The notes: a model not told the origin generated them from the letters alone. Positions 17,608 to 27,207 are shown, counted from the first letter of the stretch. The stretch is DNA of 64,000 nucleotides from Agrococcus jejuensis (GCF_007679035.1 NZ_VEFR01000004.1:1-64000); one strand, 5' to 3'. Program-made: numbers and translations.

Positions 17608-18555
17608 GTGGACCTCGACAACATGGCGAACGCGGCGCTCGCGTTCGGCGGCGTCGCCGTCGTCATCGCCATCGGCTACCTCGTGCGTCGCCTCGAGGTC
17701 GTCGGCCCCGAGGCGGAGCGCATCCTCAGCCGCCTCACGCTGCTCGTGGGCATGCCGGGCCTCACGTTCGTGGTGCTCGCCCGCGCCGACCCGACGGTGC
17801 TGCTGTCGTCGTACTCGCTCGCGATGATCGCGCCGATCGTGCTCACGATCGTCGTCACCGTCGGCGCGCTGCTGACGCAGGCGCGCGTGCGCCGCTCGCC
17901 CACGGCCCTCGCGGTGCTCGGCATCTCGACCGGCTTCACGAACTCCGGCAACATCGGGATCCCGCTCGCCACGTCGATCCTCGGCACCACGTCGTTCCTC
18001 GCGCCGAGCATCCTGCTGCAGGTGCTCGTGCTCGCACCCGTCGCGATGGGCATCGCGACCGCGGCCGCGCACGAGGGCGGCCCGCAGCCGTGGTGGCGGC
18101 GCGTGCTGCGGCCGTTCGCGACGCCCGTCGTGCCCGCCGCGCTGCTCGGTGGCGTCGTCATGCTGACGGGCGTCGAGCTGCCGGATGCGGTGCTCATGCC
18201 CGCCGACCTGCTCGCGGATGCGTCGATCCCCATGCTGCTGCTGGCGTTCGGCATGTCGCTGCGTGGCGCGCGACCGCTCGATCCCCTGCGCCGCGAGCCG
18301 GCGATCGTGCTGATCCCGCTCGTCGCGAAGCTCGTGCTGCTGCCGGTGGCGACGCTCGGGTTCGGGCTGCTGCTCGGCTTCGGCGGGCTCGAGCTGCTGG
18401 CGCTCGTCGTGATCGCCTGCCTGCCCTCGGCGCAGAACATGTACGCGATCGCGTCGTCGTACACGTCGTTCGGCGCGGTCGTGCGCACGGTGGTGCTCAC
18501 GACGACCGTGCTCGCGTGCCCGTTCGCGGTGCTTGCGGCAGGGCTGCTGGGCTGA
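17608..18555 (+). CDS. AEC-family (auxin efflux carrier-like) transporter
   Basis: 315 residues with about ten hydrophobic segments arranged as two five-helix halves. The interrupted-helix signature TGFTNSGNIGIPLATSIL lies in the first half and a matching CLPSAQNMYAIASSY in the second. AEC members export or exchange small organic anions such as malate or malonate; the substrate here is unknown. The GTG at 17608 is preceded by ACGGAGCG; an ATG at 17623 is an alternative start. It is convergent with the ZIP gene, with 11 bases between their stops. Confidence 0.85.
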   Translation: MDLDNMANAALAFGGVAVVIAIGYLVRRLEVVGPEAERILSRLTLLVGMPGLTFVVLARADPTVLLSSYSLAMIAPIVLTIVVTVGALLTQARVRRSPTALAVLGISTGFTNSGNIGIPLATSILGTTSFLAPSILLQVLVLAPVAMGIATAAAHEGGPQPWWRRVLRPFATPVVPAALLGGVVMLTGVELPDAVLMPADLLADASIPMLLLAFGMSLRGARPLDPLRREPAIVLIPLVAKLVLLPVATLGFGLLLGFGGLELLALVVIACLPSAQNMYAIASSYTSFGAVVRTVVLTTTVLACPFAVLAAGLLG

Positions 18556-18566
18556 CGCCCAGCGGC

Positions 18567-19274
18567 TCAACCCAGCAGCGACAGCCCAGCGCCGATCGCG
18601 AAGCCGAGCACGGTCGCGAGCCCCGCCCAGTCCTTCGCCTTCTCGCGGGCCTCCGGCACCATCGCGTCGATGAGCATCACGAGCAGCGCGCCGGCGGCGA
18701 AGCCGTCGATGCCGGCCTTCACCTCGGGGCTCGCGGCATCGGCGGCCAGGGTGCCGCCGAGCGTGGCGGCCATGCAGGCGACCGCGACCGCCGACCACAG
18801 CAGCAGCACGTGCGCCCGTGACGAGCCCGCCCGCAGCATGTCGGCCGACGAGCCGATCGCCTCCGGCAGGTTCGACACGACGATCGCGACGACGAGCGCG
18901 GCGCTCACGCCGTCGCCGGCTGCGATGCCGATGCCGAGCACGGCCTGCTCCGGCACGCCGTCGAGCAGCGAGCCGACGGCGAGCGGCAGCCCTGCGGCGC
19001 CGCCGCGGCCTCGCGCGCCGATGCGCCGCACGAGCCGATCCGCACCGAAGAACGCGACGGCGCCGAGCGCGAGGCCGATGGCGACGGGGATGGCGCCTCC
19101 CACCGACAGCCCCTCCTCGGCGAGCTCGAACGCGATGCTCGCGATGAGCGCTCCCGCCCCGAACGCGAGCACGGACCCCAGCACGACGTCGCTCCAGCGC
19201 CGCAGCACCGCGAGCGCGGCGCCGACGAGCAGCGACGCGGCAGCGACGCCGCCCCACAGCAGGCTCTCGAGCAT
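18567..19274 (-). CDS. ZIP-family metal transporter
   Basis: 235 residues, about eight transmembrane segments, GufA/ZupT-like ZIP protein. The metal-site helices are visible as SNLPEAIGSSADML and DGVPEQAVLGIGIAAGDGVS. The second lacks the His often found in ZIP helix 4/5 (HNFPEG type); N, E and D groups remain. It probably imports Zn2+ or another divalent metal. The ATG at 19274 follows GAAGGGAGCGTGCGC. A longer form from 19304 is possible but lies upstream of that ribosome binding site. Confidence 0.85.
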   Translation of the reverse strand: MLESLLWGGVAAASLLVGAALAVLRRWSDVVLGSVLAFGAGALIASIAFELAEEGLSVGGAIPVAIGLALGAVAFFGADRLVRRIGARGRGGAAGLPLAVGSLLDGVPEQAVLGIGIAAGDGVSAALVVAIVVSNLPEAIGSSADMLRAGSSRAHVLLLWSAVAVACMAATLGGTLAADAASPEVKAGIDGFAAGALLVMLIDAMVPEAREKAKDWAGLATVLGFAIGAGLSLLG

Positions 19275-19424
19275 GCGCACGCTCCCTTCGTCGCCGACGA
19301 GCATGCTCCCGTCGGCGGATCGCGGCAACGGGGCGCGCGACGCCGCCCGCATCCGCGCGCTCGTAGGCTGGATGCGCGCAGGCCGTCGCCGGGCGCATCC
19401 CGCCCGCCGCCGCATGGAGGTCGC

Positions 19425-20366
19425 ATGCTCGCGCCCGTTCGCGCCCGCGCCGCATCCGGCGTCGGCCTCGGCGTCGCCGCCTCGATCGGGGCGTCGGTGC
19501 TGTTCGGCGTGCTGTTCCTGCTGCCGCCGCTGCTCGCGCCACTGACGGGCATCGAGATCGTCGCGTGGCGCGTCGTCGTCATGCTGCCGGTGCTCGTGGG
19601 GCTCTTCGCCGCGACGGTCGGGCTCCGCGACGTCGCGCGCGTGCTCGGCCGCATCCGCCGACGCCCCGTGCTCGCGATCGTGCTCGTGGTGGACGCACTG
19701 CTGCTGTCGGTGCAGCTGTGGCTCTTCGGCTGGGCGCCCATCGCCGGGCACGGGCTCGACACCGCCACCGGCTACCTGCTGCTGCCGCTCGCGATGGTGC
19801 TCGTGGGCGTCGTGCTGCACGGCGAGCGGCTGTCGCGCCTGCGCGGCGCGGCCGTCGTCGCCGCGGTGCTCGGCGTCGTCGCCGCGCTCGCGGTCGGCGG
19901 CTCGGTCGGGTTCGCGACGGCGCTCGTCGCGCTCGGCTACCCGATCTACTTCGACCTGCGCCGTCGGTTCGGACTCGACGGCCCCGGCGCGACGGTGCTC
20001 GAGCAGCTCGTGCTGCTGCCCGTCGCGATCGTCGTGCTCGTCGCCCACGCCGCGACCGGCGCAGCCGTCGTCACGTGGGGCCACGCGCCGATGCTGCTGC
20101 TGCTCGGCGTCGTCAGCGGCGCAGCCCTCTGGATGTACCTGTCGGCCAGCCGCATGCTGCCGTTCGGGCTCTTCGGCCTCCTCGCCTACGTCGAGCCCGT
20201 GCTGCTCGTCGTCGTCTCGACGCTGCTGCTCGGCGAGGCCGTCGGCGCCTCCGACGCGCTCGTCTACGGCCCCATCGCCGTCGCGCTCGTGATCCTCGCG
20301 CTCGAGCCGTGGGCCGCCCGCCGCCGCGGCGAGCCGCCCACGACGACGCAGCCCATCCCGCACTGA
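19425..20366 (+). CDS. EamA/RarD-type drug/metabolite transporter
   Basis: 313 residues with ten predicted transmembrane helices. It resembles the RarD branch of the DMT superfamily: ASIGASVLFGVLFLLPPLL at the start and LAYVEPVLLVVVSTLLLGE in the last third, the usual EamA closing motif. Such proteins export metabolites or drugs; no substrate can be read. The ATG at 19425 follows GGAGGTCGC. It is followed after 51 bases by another membrane protein on the same strand, possibly in the same transcript. Confidence 0.88.
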   Translation: MLAPVRARAASGVGLGVAASIGASVLFGVLFLLPPLLAPLTGIEIVAWRVVVMLPVLVGLFAATVGLRDVARVLGRIRRRPVLAIVLVVDALLLSVQLWLFGWAPIAGHGLDTATGYLLLPLAMVLVGVVLHGERLSRLRGAAVVAAVLGVVAALAVGGSVGFATALVALGYPIYFDLRRRFGLDGPGATVLEQLVLLPVAIVVLVAHAATGAAVVTWGHAPMLLLLGVVSGAALWMYLSASRMLPFGLFGLLAYVEPVLLVVVSTLLLGEAVGASDALVYGPIAVALVILALEPWAARRRGEPPTTTQPIPH

Positions 20367-20417
20367 GCCGCACGAGTCCCCCAGGGGTCGTGGATGCGGT
20401 CGTGCGAGGCTGCCGAG

Positions 20418-21380
20418 ATGACGACCGCCGCCGCCGAGGCCATCGCGTGGCGAGCGAGCGCAGCCCGCGTCGCCGGTCACGGCTGGGTGCTGGGAGCGGC
20501 GGGCAGCGGGATCGTCGCACTCGCGGCAGGCGTCGTGGCCGCGGTGCAAGCATCGCAGCGCGGCCCGATCGACGGCTGGTCGCTGGTCTTCGTGGGCCTC
20601 TTCGTGCTCCTCGGCGTCGCGCCCGTGGGTGGCACGGGAGGTCTCTGGGCAGCCGCGATCGTGCTCGCCGTCCGAGGTGCGCGGCCCGCACGGCGCCGCC
20701 GCGCGCGCATCGCGCGACTCGCGATCCCGACCGCGCTCATCGTCGGCGTGCTCGCGACGATCGTGATGCTCGTCGACATCGGAGCCATGGCTGGCGCCGA
20801 CGGCCCTGTGCCCGCCGTCGCCCTCGCCACGATCGGAGCGCTGGCGACGGCGCGCATCATCCGCATCGCCGACCGTGCGGCGCCGTGCGCGCCGCGAGGC
20901 GAGCCGCAGGCGGAGTGGACGTCGGGGGCGACGGCCGTCGAGGTCCCGCTGCGCGAGCCGTTCGTGCTCGGCGCGTGCCTCGGCCCGATCGCTCTCTCGG
21001 CGGCACCGCTCATCGCCTCGCTCGACCCGGGGACCTCGACGCCGATCGTGCTGACCAACGCGGGCATCCTCGCGTGCTTCGGGATCGGGCTCGGGCCCGT
21101 CGTCGGCCTCGGGTTCGCGGCCGTGGTGCTGCTGCCGTGGGCGCAGCGCGACGAATGGCCGCGCGCGCTCGCGGGGCGCATCGCAGCCCTCGTGCTGCTG
21201 CAGGTCGCGTCGGCCGCGTTGCTCGGCGGCATGGCGTACGCGCTGCTCGGCATGGACGAGGCCGCGGCGCGCGCCGCCATCGGCGGCGGGCTCGTCAGCC
21301 TCGTGACCGAGCTCACCCTGCTCGTCGTCGGGTGGCGTTCGCACGCCCGACACGCCGCAGATTTGAGTCGTTCACGATAA
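20418..21380 (+). CDS. Hypothetical polytopic membrane protein
   Basis: 320 residues with about eight hydrophobic segments (for example 29-50, 58-90, 104-128, 190-215, 225-250, 260-285, 295-312). No motif or family is recognised. A loop of about 40 hydrophilic residues lies between segments four and five. ATG 20418 is chosen; an ATG at 20394 in the same frame adds eight residues. It ends 17 bases before the Fur-family regulator, so it could be co-transcribed with it or carry that gene's promoter inside its 3' end. Confidence 0.75.
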   Translation: MTTAAAEAIAWRASAARVAGHGWVLGAAGSGIVALAAGVVAAVQASQRGPIDGWSLVFVGLFVLLGVAPVGGTGGLWAAAIVLAVRGARPARRRRARIARLAIPTALIVGVLATIVMLVDIGAMAGADGPVPAVALATIGALATARIIRIADRAAPCAPRGEPQAEWTSGATAVEVPLREPFVLGACLGPIALSAAPLIASLDPGTSTPIVLTNAGILACFGIGLGPVVGLGFAAVVLLPWAQRDEWPRALAGRIAALVLLQVASAALLGGMAYALLGMDEAAARAAIGGGLVSLVTELTLLVVGWRSHARHAADLSRSR

Positions 21381-21397
21381 GCGAGCAGGATGGGGGC

Positions 21398-21871
21398 ATG
21401 GAGCTCGTCGACCACGCACCCGCCGAGGCCGCCGACGCGGCCCTCGCGCAGCGCGTCGCGCACGAGGGCATGCTCCGCACCCGCGGCCTGCGCGTCACGC
21501 GAGGCCGCCTCGCGGTGCTCGACGTGCTCGCCGCGCAGCCGCACTCGGATGCCGACACCATCCATCAGGGCGTCGCCATCCTCGAGCCCGGCATCTCGCT
21601 GCAGTCCGTGCACAACGTGCTCGGGGCCCTGCACGAGGCCGGCGTGCTGCGCCGCTTCGAGCCCGCCCGATCGGCCGCACGCTACGAGCTGCGCGTCGAC
21701 GACAACCATCACCACGCCGTCTGCTCGCGCTGCGGCCGCGTCGAGGACGTCGACTGCGTCACCGGCGAGGCACCGTGCCTGCACGCGCCCGCCCCCGCCG
21801 GCTTCGCCGTCGTGCAGGCCGAGGTGACCTTCTGGGGGCTCTGCGCCCACTGCGCGCAGTCCGAGCGCTGA
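21398..21871 (+). CDS. Fur-family metalloregulator
   Basis: 157 residues. The N-terminal winged helix reads [20 protein letters not shown] through [20 protein letters not shown]. The regulatory part has [17 protein letters not shown], giving metal-site histidines and the first structural-zinc Cys pair, then CAHCAQ as the second pair. It lies directly upstream of catalase, the classic furA-catalase arrangement in actinobacteria. It therefore probably represses the catalase gene with Fe2+ (or another metal) and releases it under peroxide stress. The ATG at 21398 follows AGGATGGGGGC. Confidence 0.9.
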   Translation: MELVDHAPAEAADAALAQRVAHEGMLRTRGLRVTRGRLAVLDVLAAQPHSDADTIHQGVAILEPGISLQSVHNVLGALHEAGVLRRFEPARSAARYELRVDDNHHHAVCSRCGRVEDVDCVTGEAPCLHAPAPAGFAVVQAEVTFWGLCAHCAQSER

Positions 21872-21879
21872 CCCCTCCC

Positions 21880-21902
21880 GCATCCCGATCGCCTCGGGAT
21901 GC
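21880..21902. promoter_or_regulatory. Hairpin in the fur-katA gap
   Basis: GCATCCCGA (21880-21888) and TCGGGATGC (21894-21902) with a 5-base loop, in the 80-base gap between the regulator and catalase genes. It could be a terminator, an attenuator or an mRNA processing site that lets the two genes be expressed at different levels. Confidence 0.5.
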
Positions 21903-21951
21903 TCCACCGACCCATCCGACCCGACTCCACCCACCCCGAGGAAGAGGACCC

Positions 21952-23454
21952 ATGACCCAGCGGACCACCACCAACTCCGGAGCGCCGGTCGCGAGCGACC
22001 AGCACTCGCAGTCCGTCGGCGCCGACGGCGCGATCGCGCTCACCGACCACTACCTCGTCGAGAAGCTCGCCCAGTTCAACCGCGAGCGGGTGCCCGAGCG
22101 CGTCGTGCACGCCAAGGGCGGCGGTGCATTCGGCACGTTCACGACCACGAACGACGTCTCGCAGTACACGCGCGCAGCGCTCTTCCAGCCCGGCGTCGAG
22201 ACCGAGATGCTCGCGCGCTTCTCGTCGGTCGCCGGCGAGCAGGGCAGCCCCGACACGTGGCGCGACCCGCGCGGCTTCGCGCTGAAGTTCTACACGACCG
22301 AGGGCAACTACGACCTCGTCGGCAACAACACGCCCGTCTTCTTCATCAAGGACGGCATCAAGTTCCCCGACTTCATCCGCTCGCAGAAGCGCCTCCCCGG
22401 CTCCAACCTGCGCGACCACGACATGCAGTGGGACTTCTGGACGCTGCAGCCGGAGTCGGCGCACCAGGTGACGTGGCTCATGGGCGACCGCGGCCTGCCC
22501 GCCTCGTGGCGCCACATGGACGGCTTCGGCTCGCACACCTACCAGTGGATCAACGCCGCCGGCGAGCGCTTCTGGGTGAAGTACCACTTCGAGACCGACC
22601 AGGGCAACGACTTCATGTCGCAGGAGAACGCCGACCAGCTCGCGGGCTCGGATGGCGACTACTACATCCGCGACCTCTACGAGGCGATCGACGGCCGCGA
22701 CTTCCCGTCGTGGACCCTGTACGTGCAGGTCATGCCGTACGACGACGCCGCGTCGTACCGCTTCAACCCGTTCGACCTCACGAAGGTGTGGCCCAAGGGC
22801 GACTACCCGCTCATCGAGGTCGGCCGCATGGAGCTGAACCGCAACCCCGAGAACTACTTCGCCGAGATCGAGCAGGCGGCGTTCGCGCCGTCGAACTTCG
22901 TGCCCGGCATCGCCGCGAGCCCCGACAAGATGCTGCAGGCGCGCATCTTCTCGTACGCGGACGCCCACCGGTACCGCGTCGGCACGAACCACGCCGAGCT
23001 GCCCGTGAACCGCCCGCATGCGACCGAGGCGCAGTCGTACTCGAAGAACGGCGCGATGCGGCACGGCTTCCACTCGCCCGAGACGCCCGTGTACGCGCCG
23101 AACTCGTTCGGCGGCCCGCACGCCGACCCCGCAGCCCACGGCGACGACCGCGGCTGGGAGTCCGACGGCGAGCTCATCCGCTCGGCAGCCACGCTGCACC
23201 CCGAGGACGACGACTTCGGCCAGGCGGGCACGCTCGTGCGCGACGTGCTCGACGACGCCGCCCGCGAGCGCCTCGTGGGCAACATCGTCGGCCACGTGTC
23301 GAAGGTGCGCATCCCCGAGATCCGCGAGCGCGTGCTCGCCTACTGGTCGAACGTGGATGCGTGGCTCGGCGAGCAGGTCGCTGCGCGCCTGCCCGAGATC
23401 ACCGACCCGAAGTCGACGCTCGTGGAGCCGCCGGCCACCGCGCCGGTCGGCTGA
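21952..23454 (+). CDS. katA: Monofunctional heme catalase (clade 3-like)
   Basis: 500 residues, the short-subunit catalase length. It decomposes H2O2 to water and oxygen in the cytoplasm. Catalytic residues are visible: distal His53 in [14 protein letters not shown], distal Asn126 in [12 protein letters not shown], and the proximal heme ligand Tyr335 in [14 protein letters not shown]. The usual family motif is AKGAGAFG; here it is AKGGGAFG. The ATG at 21952 follows GAAGAGGACCC. It is the second gene after a Fur-family regulator, which is its likely repressor. Two hairpin structures and a repeat array follow it. Confidence 0.95.
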   Translation: MTQRTTTNSGAPVASDQHSQSVGADGAIALTDHYLVEKLAQFNRERVPERVVHAKGGGAFGTFTTTNDVSQYTRAALFQPGVETEMLARFSSVAGEQGSPDTWRDPRGFALKFYTTEGNYDLVGNNTPVFFIKDGIKFPDFIRSQKRLPGSNLRDHDMQWDFWTLQPESAHQVTWLMGDRGLPASWRHMDGFGSHTYQWINAAGERFWVKYHFETDQGNDFMSQENADQLAGSDGDYYIRDLYEAIDGRDFPSWTLYVQVMPYDDAASYRFNPFDLTKVWPKGDYPLIEVGRMELNRNPENYFAEIEQAAFAPSNFVPGIAASPDKMLQARIFSYADAHRYRVGTNHAELPVNRPHATEAQSYSKNGAMRHGFHSPETPVYAPNSFGGPHADPAAHGDDRGWESDGELIRSAATLHPEDDDFGQAGTLVRDVLDDAARERLVGNIVGHVSKVRIPEIRERVLAYWSNVDAWLGEQVAARLPEITDPKSTLVEPPATAPVG

Positions 23455-23469
23455 GACCCGTCGGGTGCG

Positions 23470-23539
23470 GGAGATGTGCACCTGAGCGACGAGGCGGGAC
23501 CCGCCACGGCCCCGCCACCCCGCTCACGTGCACATCTCC
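23470..23539. repeat. 19-bp inverted repeat with GC-rich loop after katA
   Basis: GGAGATGTGCACCTGAGCG (23470-23488) and CGCTCACGTGCACATCTCC (23521-23539) pair at 18 of 19 positions around a 32-base loop. The loop itself has complementary GGCGGG and CCCGCC words. It lies between convergent catalase and LtrA genes. Confidence 0.7.
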
Positions 23540-23546
23540 TCCTCGC

Positions 23547-23578
23547 ACGGCCCCGCACCCACCCGGGTGCGGGGCCGT
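23547..23578. terminator. Bidirectional hairpin terminator
   Basis: ACGGCCCCGCACCC (23547-23560) pairs perfectly with GGGTGCGGGGCCGT (23565-23578) around a 4-base loop, between convergent genes. Confidence 0.8.
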
Positions 23579-23592
23579 CCGCGTCTCGGCGT

Positions 23593-23688
23593 GACTGGTC
23601 GCTCGTGGTGGCGACTGGTCGCTCGATGCGCGTGACTGGTCACCGATCGTTCCCACGAGCGACCGATCCCGACCACGAGCGACCGGTC
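23593..23688. repeat. GACTGGTC array A
   Basis: Three direct units start at 23593, 23613 and 23634 (GACTGGTCGCTCGTGG, a GACTGGTCGCTCG variant and GACTGGTCACC). Two inverted units CCACGAGCGACC start at 23653 and 23673. The period is 20-21 bases, which does not keep a reading frame. The whole can fold into a stepped hairpin. It lies between convergent genes, directly after the terminator hairpin. Confidence 0.85.
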
Positions 23689-23705
23689 GATCCCGACGCC
23701 GTGCC

Positions 23706-24968
23706 TCAGTGTGCGTCGACACGCGTCAGGTGCGCCGTCAGGTGTCGTCGGCCCACGGTCTCGGCGCCGATCACCACGATCCACGGCGCCGCGGCCACGA
23801 GCAGGATGTCGAGCGCGAACGGCGTGCCGGTCTCGGTGAGCACGACTGCGAGTGCGAGGACCGCGATCGCCGCCGCCAACATCCCGACGTGGGCAGCGTG
23901 CACGCGGCGCATGAGCACGTCGGCGATGCCCACGTACGCGACGAGGAAGATGCCGACGGGGATGGCCACGGCGCGCGTCGCCTCCGCGTACCCGACCTCC
24001 GCCTCGCCTTCGATGACGTACGCGCCCACGTGCAGCCCGGCGCCGACGGCGGCGATCGCCGCGAAGACGAGGATGTGCAGGTAGCCGAACGCGAACGAGC
24101 CACCGCGATCGCGGTGCAGCAGCTCGCCGAACGGCATCGCGAAGTACGCCCACCACATGCCGAACGTGAGCACGACGCCGGCGACGACGAGCACGATCGC
24201 GTCGCCCGACCATCCCTGGTGCTCGATGATCGGCTGCACCGCCGCGACGGTGCCGAGCACGCCCTCGCCGAGCGCGATGATCGCGAGCAGGCCGTACCGC
24301 TCGGCGATGTGGTGCGGATGCCAGGGCGTGGGACGACGGCGCTCGGCCAGGACCGGACCGATGAGCTCGATGACGTAGAGCGCGAGCGACGCGACGATCG
24401 TCGGCACGAGCTGCATGTGCACGACGGCCACGACGATCCATCCGACCTGGGCGACCGCGATCGCGCCGGCGTACGTCAGCGCTGCCGGACGGTGCTCCGG
24501 CGACTGCGCGGCGAGGCGCAGCCACTGCGCGAGCATCGCCACGCGCATGACGACGTAGCCGGCGACGACGACGCCGTTGTCGATGCCGTGGCCCTCCTCG
24601 AGCGAGTGGAAGACGTCGGAGAGGCCGAGCGCGAGCACGACGACGCCCACCATCTGCACCATCGTCGTGAGTCGGTAGACCCAGTCGTCGGTGTCGAACG
24701 CCGAGGCGAACCACGAGAAGTTGATCCAGGCCCAGGTGATCGCGAACGCGCCGAAGGCGAAGCCGCCGATCGCCACGGCGACGTGGCCCTCGGCGAGGGC
24801 GTGCGCCATCTGGTTGCCTGCGATGCCGAACGCGACGACGAACGCGAGGTCGAAGAGCAGCTCGAGCGGCGTCGCGGCGCGTCCGCGCTCATGGGGATCG
24901 CGGCCGAGCATGCGTCGCAGGCGCACGGTCGACGACGGGCGGGGGAGGGTTCCGGCATCGGTGCTCAT
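23706..24968 (-). CDS. Low temperature requirement protein A family membrane protein
   Basis: 420 residues with about ten to twelve hydrophobic segments. The LtrA-family opening ATPLELLFDLAFVVAFGIAG is followed by NQMAHAL. Other family features are WAWINFSWFASAFDTDDW and the His-rich cytosolic HPHHIAERYGLLAIIALGEG. LtrA was first found in Listeria as needed for growth in the cold; its transport or enzymatic role is unknown. The ATG at 24968 is preceded by GAGAGGACGCCC. It is convergent with catalase across a repeat array, and its upstream region holds a divergent small-protein gene pair. Confidence 0.88.
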   Translation of the reverse strand: MSTDAGTLPRPSSTVRLRRMLGRDPHERGRAATPLELLFDLAFVVAFGIAGNQMAHALAEGHVAVAIGGFAFGAFAITWAWINFSWFASAFDTDDWVYRLTTMVQMVGVVVLALGLSDVFHSLEEGHGIDNGVVVAGYVVMRVAMLAQWLRLAAQSPEHRPAALTYAGAIAVAQVGWIVVAVVHMQLVPTIVASLALYVIELIGPVLAERRRPTPWHPHHIAERYGLLAIIALGEGVLGTVAAVQPIIEHQGWSGDAIVLVVAGVVLTFGMWWAYFAMPFGELLHRDRGGSFAFGYLHILVFAAIAAVGAGLHVGAYVIEGEAEVGYAEATRAVAIPVGIFLVAYVGIADVLMRRVHAAHVGMLAAAIAVLALAVVLTETGTPFALDILLVAAAPWIVVIGAETVGRRHLTAHLTRVDAH

Positions 24969-25153
24969 GGGCGTCCTCTCGGCCGTGCTCGGCGCCATGA
25001 TGCCACGCGGTGGGCGCATGGCCCGGTCGCGCCGGTCGCGCGGGGCCGTGGTCGACGGATCCGTGACGGATCCGGCGGTCGTGACGTCTCCCTCGTGAGC
25101 CCATCCTCGGGCTCGCCGCGGCTTCGGTCGCCCTGCCGTCCAGGAAGGACACC

Positions 25154-25261
25154 ATGCTGCCCCGCATCCTCTCGCTCGTCGCCGCCTTCGTGGTGAAGCG
25201 CATCCTCGGTCGTCGCCGTCGCGGCGACGACGGCCAGCCGTCGGGTCGCCGTCGTGGCTGA
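25154..25261 (+). CDS. 35-residue basic small membrane-associated protein
   Basis: ATG at 25154 follows AGGAAGGACACC, an excellent ribosome binding site. It encodes MLPRILSLVAAFVVKRILG, then a run of Arg and a GDDGQPSG tail. The first half is a short hydrophobic amphipathic helix and the second is strongly basic. Its last 8 bases overlap the GTG start of the holin-like gene, so the two are probably translated together. No family is known. The good start signal and coupling are the evidence that it is real. Confidence 0.6.
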   Translation: MLPRILSLVAAFVVKRILGRRRRGDDGQPSGRRRG

Positions 25262-25634
25262 GGGCTCGACGCGTCGCCGCTCGCCGCTCGCCGTCGTGCG
25301 CGACGTGCCCCGACGGCTGCGCGCGGCCGCCCTCGAGCAGGTCGACGACGCGCGACGCGAGCTCATGGAGCGCACGCGCGAGGCTCGCGTGGGCCTGGTG
25401 CTGCTCGGCATCGCAGCGGGCCTCGCCCTGGTCACGCTCACGACGCTCGCGGTCGCGCTGACGATCGCGCTCGCCGAGGTGCTGCCGTGGTGGGGCGCGA
25501 TCCTCGCCATCGTGGCGCCGCTCGCGGTCGCGGCAGGCATCCTCGCCGCCGTCGGGATGCGTCGCATCTCGCCGCCGTCCGCGGACGATCTCGTCGAGGA
25601 GGAGACGCGCACGGTGCGCGACGCCACCGCGTAG
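25254..25634 (+). CDS. Holin superfamily III / DUF1469-like membrane protein
   Basis: 126 residues. A basic amphipathic N-terminal helix (VRDVPRRLRAAALEQVDDAR) precedes two transmembrane segments (about 46-72 and 77-102) and a short acidic tail. This is the form of actinobacterial proteins annotated as phage holin family or DUF1469, which are mostly chromosomal housekeeping membrane proteins rather than phage genes. No phage genes are near. The GTG start overlaps the preceding small gene by 8 bases in another frame. Confidence 0.72.
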   Translation: MAEGSTRRRSPLAVVRDVPRRLRAAALEQVDDARRELMERTREARVGLVLLGIAAGLALVTLTTLAVALTIALAEVLPWWGAILAIVAPLAVAAGILAAVGMRRISPPSADDLVEEETRTVRDATA

Positions 25635-25686
25635 CGTGCGCGTCGCAGGGCAGGAGCCGGCTCCCGCCGGCACACGCGCGTGCCCC

Positions 25687-25692
25687 TAGGCT
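25687..25692 (+). promoter_or_regulatory. Leaderless -10 element of the MFS exporter
   Basis: TAGGCT, with 6 bases between it and the GTG at 25699. Confidence 0.6.
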
Positions 25693-25698
25693 CGTCCG

Positions 25699-27198
25699 GT
25701 GACCATGGACTCCGGCGGCGACCCCACGACGGGGCGCGTGCCGATCGTCCCGGGCACCGACCCCGACGGCGCGCACGCCGACGCCGCTGCGCCCGCGCAT
25801 CAGGTCGCGGGGCTCGAGGCGTCGTCCGACGCGATCGCGAAGCCCGGCCCGCACCGGTCCGCCGATCGGCCGGAGCCTGCCCGCCGCAAGCGCTTCGTCG
25901 ACCTCGAGCCGCTGCGCGCATCCCCGGCCTTCGCCCGGCTCTGGATCGCGAACGCGATCTCGGGCATCGGCTCGATGGTCACGGTCGTCGCCGTCGGGCT
26001 GCAGATCTACGACATCACCGAGTCGACGCTCGCCGTCTCGCTCGTCGGCCCCATCGGCCTCGTGCCGATGATCGTCGCCGGCCTGTGGGGCGGCATGCTC
26101 GCGGATGCGTTCGACCGCAAGCGCGTGCTGCTCGTGTCGGCGATCGTCGGCTGGCTCACGGTGCTCGGCATCGTCGCGATGTCGGCCTACGACGCATGGG
26201 CGATGGCCGAGGGGCAGCGCGTCGAGGTGTGGCCGTTCTACGTGCTCGCCACGATCAACGCCGTCGCCACCACCGTCTCGGGAGCCACGCGCAGCGCGAT
26301 CACGCCGCGCATCGTGCCCGCGCACCTGCTGTCGCGCGCCGCCGCGCTCAACGGCATCGCGATCGGCGCGATGGTGACGATCGGGCCGGCCCTCGCCGGC
26401 GTGCTCGCCGCGACGGTCGGCCTGCCGTTCACGTTCGCCGTCGACGCCGTGCTGTTCTCGGTCGCGTTCATCGGCATCCTCGGACTGCCCGCCATGCCCC
26501 CGCAGGGCCAGGTGGCGAAGCCGGGCCTCGAGTCGCTGCGCGACGGGATGCGGTTCCTGCGGCAGGCGCCGAACATCCGCATGTCGTTCGTCGTCGACAT
26601 CATCGCGATGGTGTTCGGGCGGCCCAACGTGCTCTTCCCCGCCGTCGGTGCGCTCGTGATCGGCGGCGGCCCCATCACGGTGGGCGTGCTCACGGCGGCC
26701 GGCGCGATCGGCACGCTGCTCGCGAGCCTCCTCTCGGGACCCGTCGCGCACGTGCATCGGCACGGCCTCGCGGTGCAGCGGGCGATCATGCTCTACGGCA
26801 CGGCCGGGCTGCTGCTCGGCGTCGTGCTGCTCGTCACGATGCTGTCGGGCGTCTCGGTGACCGACCAGCTGGACGGCGTCGCCTGGCCGGCGCTCGCGCT
26901 CGCCTGCGTCGCGATGGCGGGCATGGGCGCGAGCGACGAGATCAGCGCGATCTTCCGCTCGACGATGCTGCTGCAGGCGTCGCCCGACGAGATGCGCGGC
27001 CGCCTGCAGGGCGTGTTCACGGTCGTCGTGGCCGGTGGACCCCGCCTCGGCGACCTCTACGCCGGCCTCACCGCATCCCTCGTGGCGCTGTGGTTCCCGC
27101 CGCTGCTGGGCGGCCTGTGCATCGTCGCGCTCGTGGTGCTCGTGACGCGGATGCAGGGCACGTTCCTGCAGTACGACGCGCGCACGCCCACCCCGTAG
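25699..27198 (+). CDS. MFS exporter, EntS-like (MFS_3)
   Basis: 499 residues. A hydrophilic Pro/Ala-rich N-terminus of about 75 residues precedes twelve predicted transmembrane helices. The segment PAFARLWIANAISGIGSMVT and the loop GGMLADAFDRKRVLL are typical of the MFS_3/EntS group (enterobactin and drug exporters). The substrate is unknown; there are no siderophore genes in the window. It starts at a GTG with a TAGGCT element 6 bases upstream, so its mRNA is probably leaderless. Array B follows its stop. Confidence 0.85.
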   Translation: MTMDSGGDPTTGRVPIVPGTDPDGAHADAAAPAHQVAGLEASSDAIAKPGPHRSADRPEPARRKRFVDLEPLRASPAFARLWIANAISGIGSMVTVVAVGLQIYDITESTLAVSLVGPIGLVPMIVAGLWGGMLADAFDRKRVLLVSAIVGWLTVLGIVAMSAYDAWAMAEGQRVEVWPFYVLATINAVATTVSGATRSAITPRIVPAHLLSRAAALNGIAIGAMVTIGPALAGVLAATVGLPFTFAVDAVLFSVAFIGILGLPAMPPQGQVAKPGLESLRDGMRFLRQAPNIRMSFVVDIIAMVFGRPNVLFPAVGALVIGGGPITVGVLTAAGAIGTLLASLLSGPVAHVHRHGLAVQRAIMLYGTAGLLLGVVLLVTMLSGVSVTDQLDGVAWPALALACVAMAGMGASDEISAIFRSTMLLQASPDEMRGRLQGVFTVVVAGGPRLGDLYAGLTASLVALWFPPLLGGLCIVALVVLVTRMQGTFLQYDARTPTP

Positions 27199-27207
27199 GC
27201 GTCGATC

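Noticed and set aside
25254..25634. Phage remnant
   Set aside because: The holin-like protein has no phage neighbours, and such genes are common chromosomal genes in actinobacteria.
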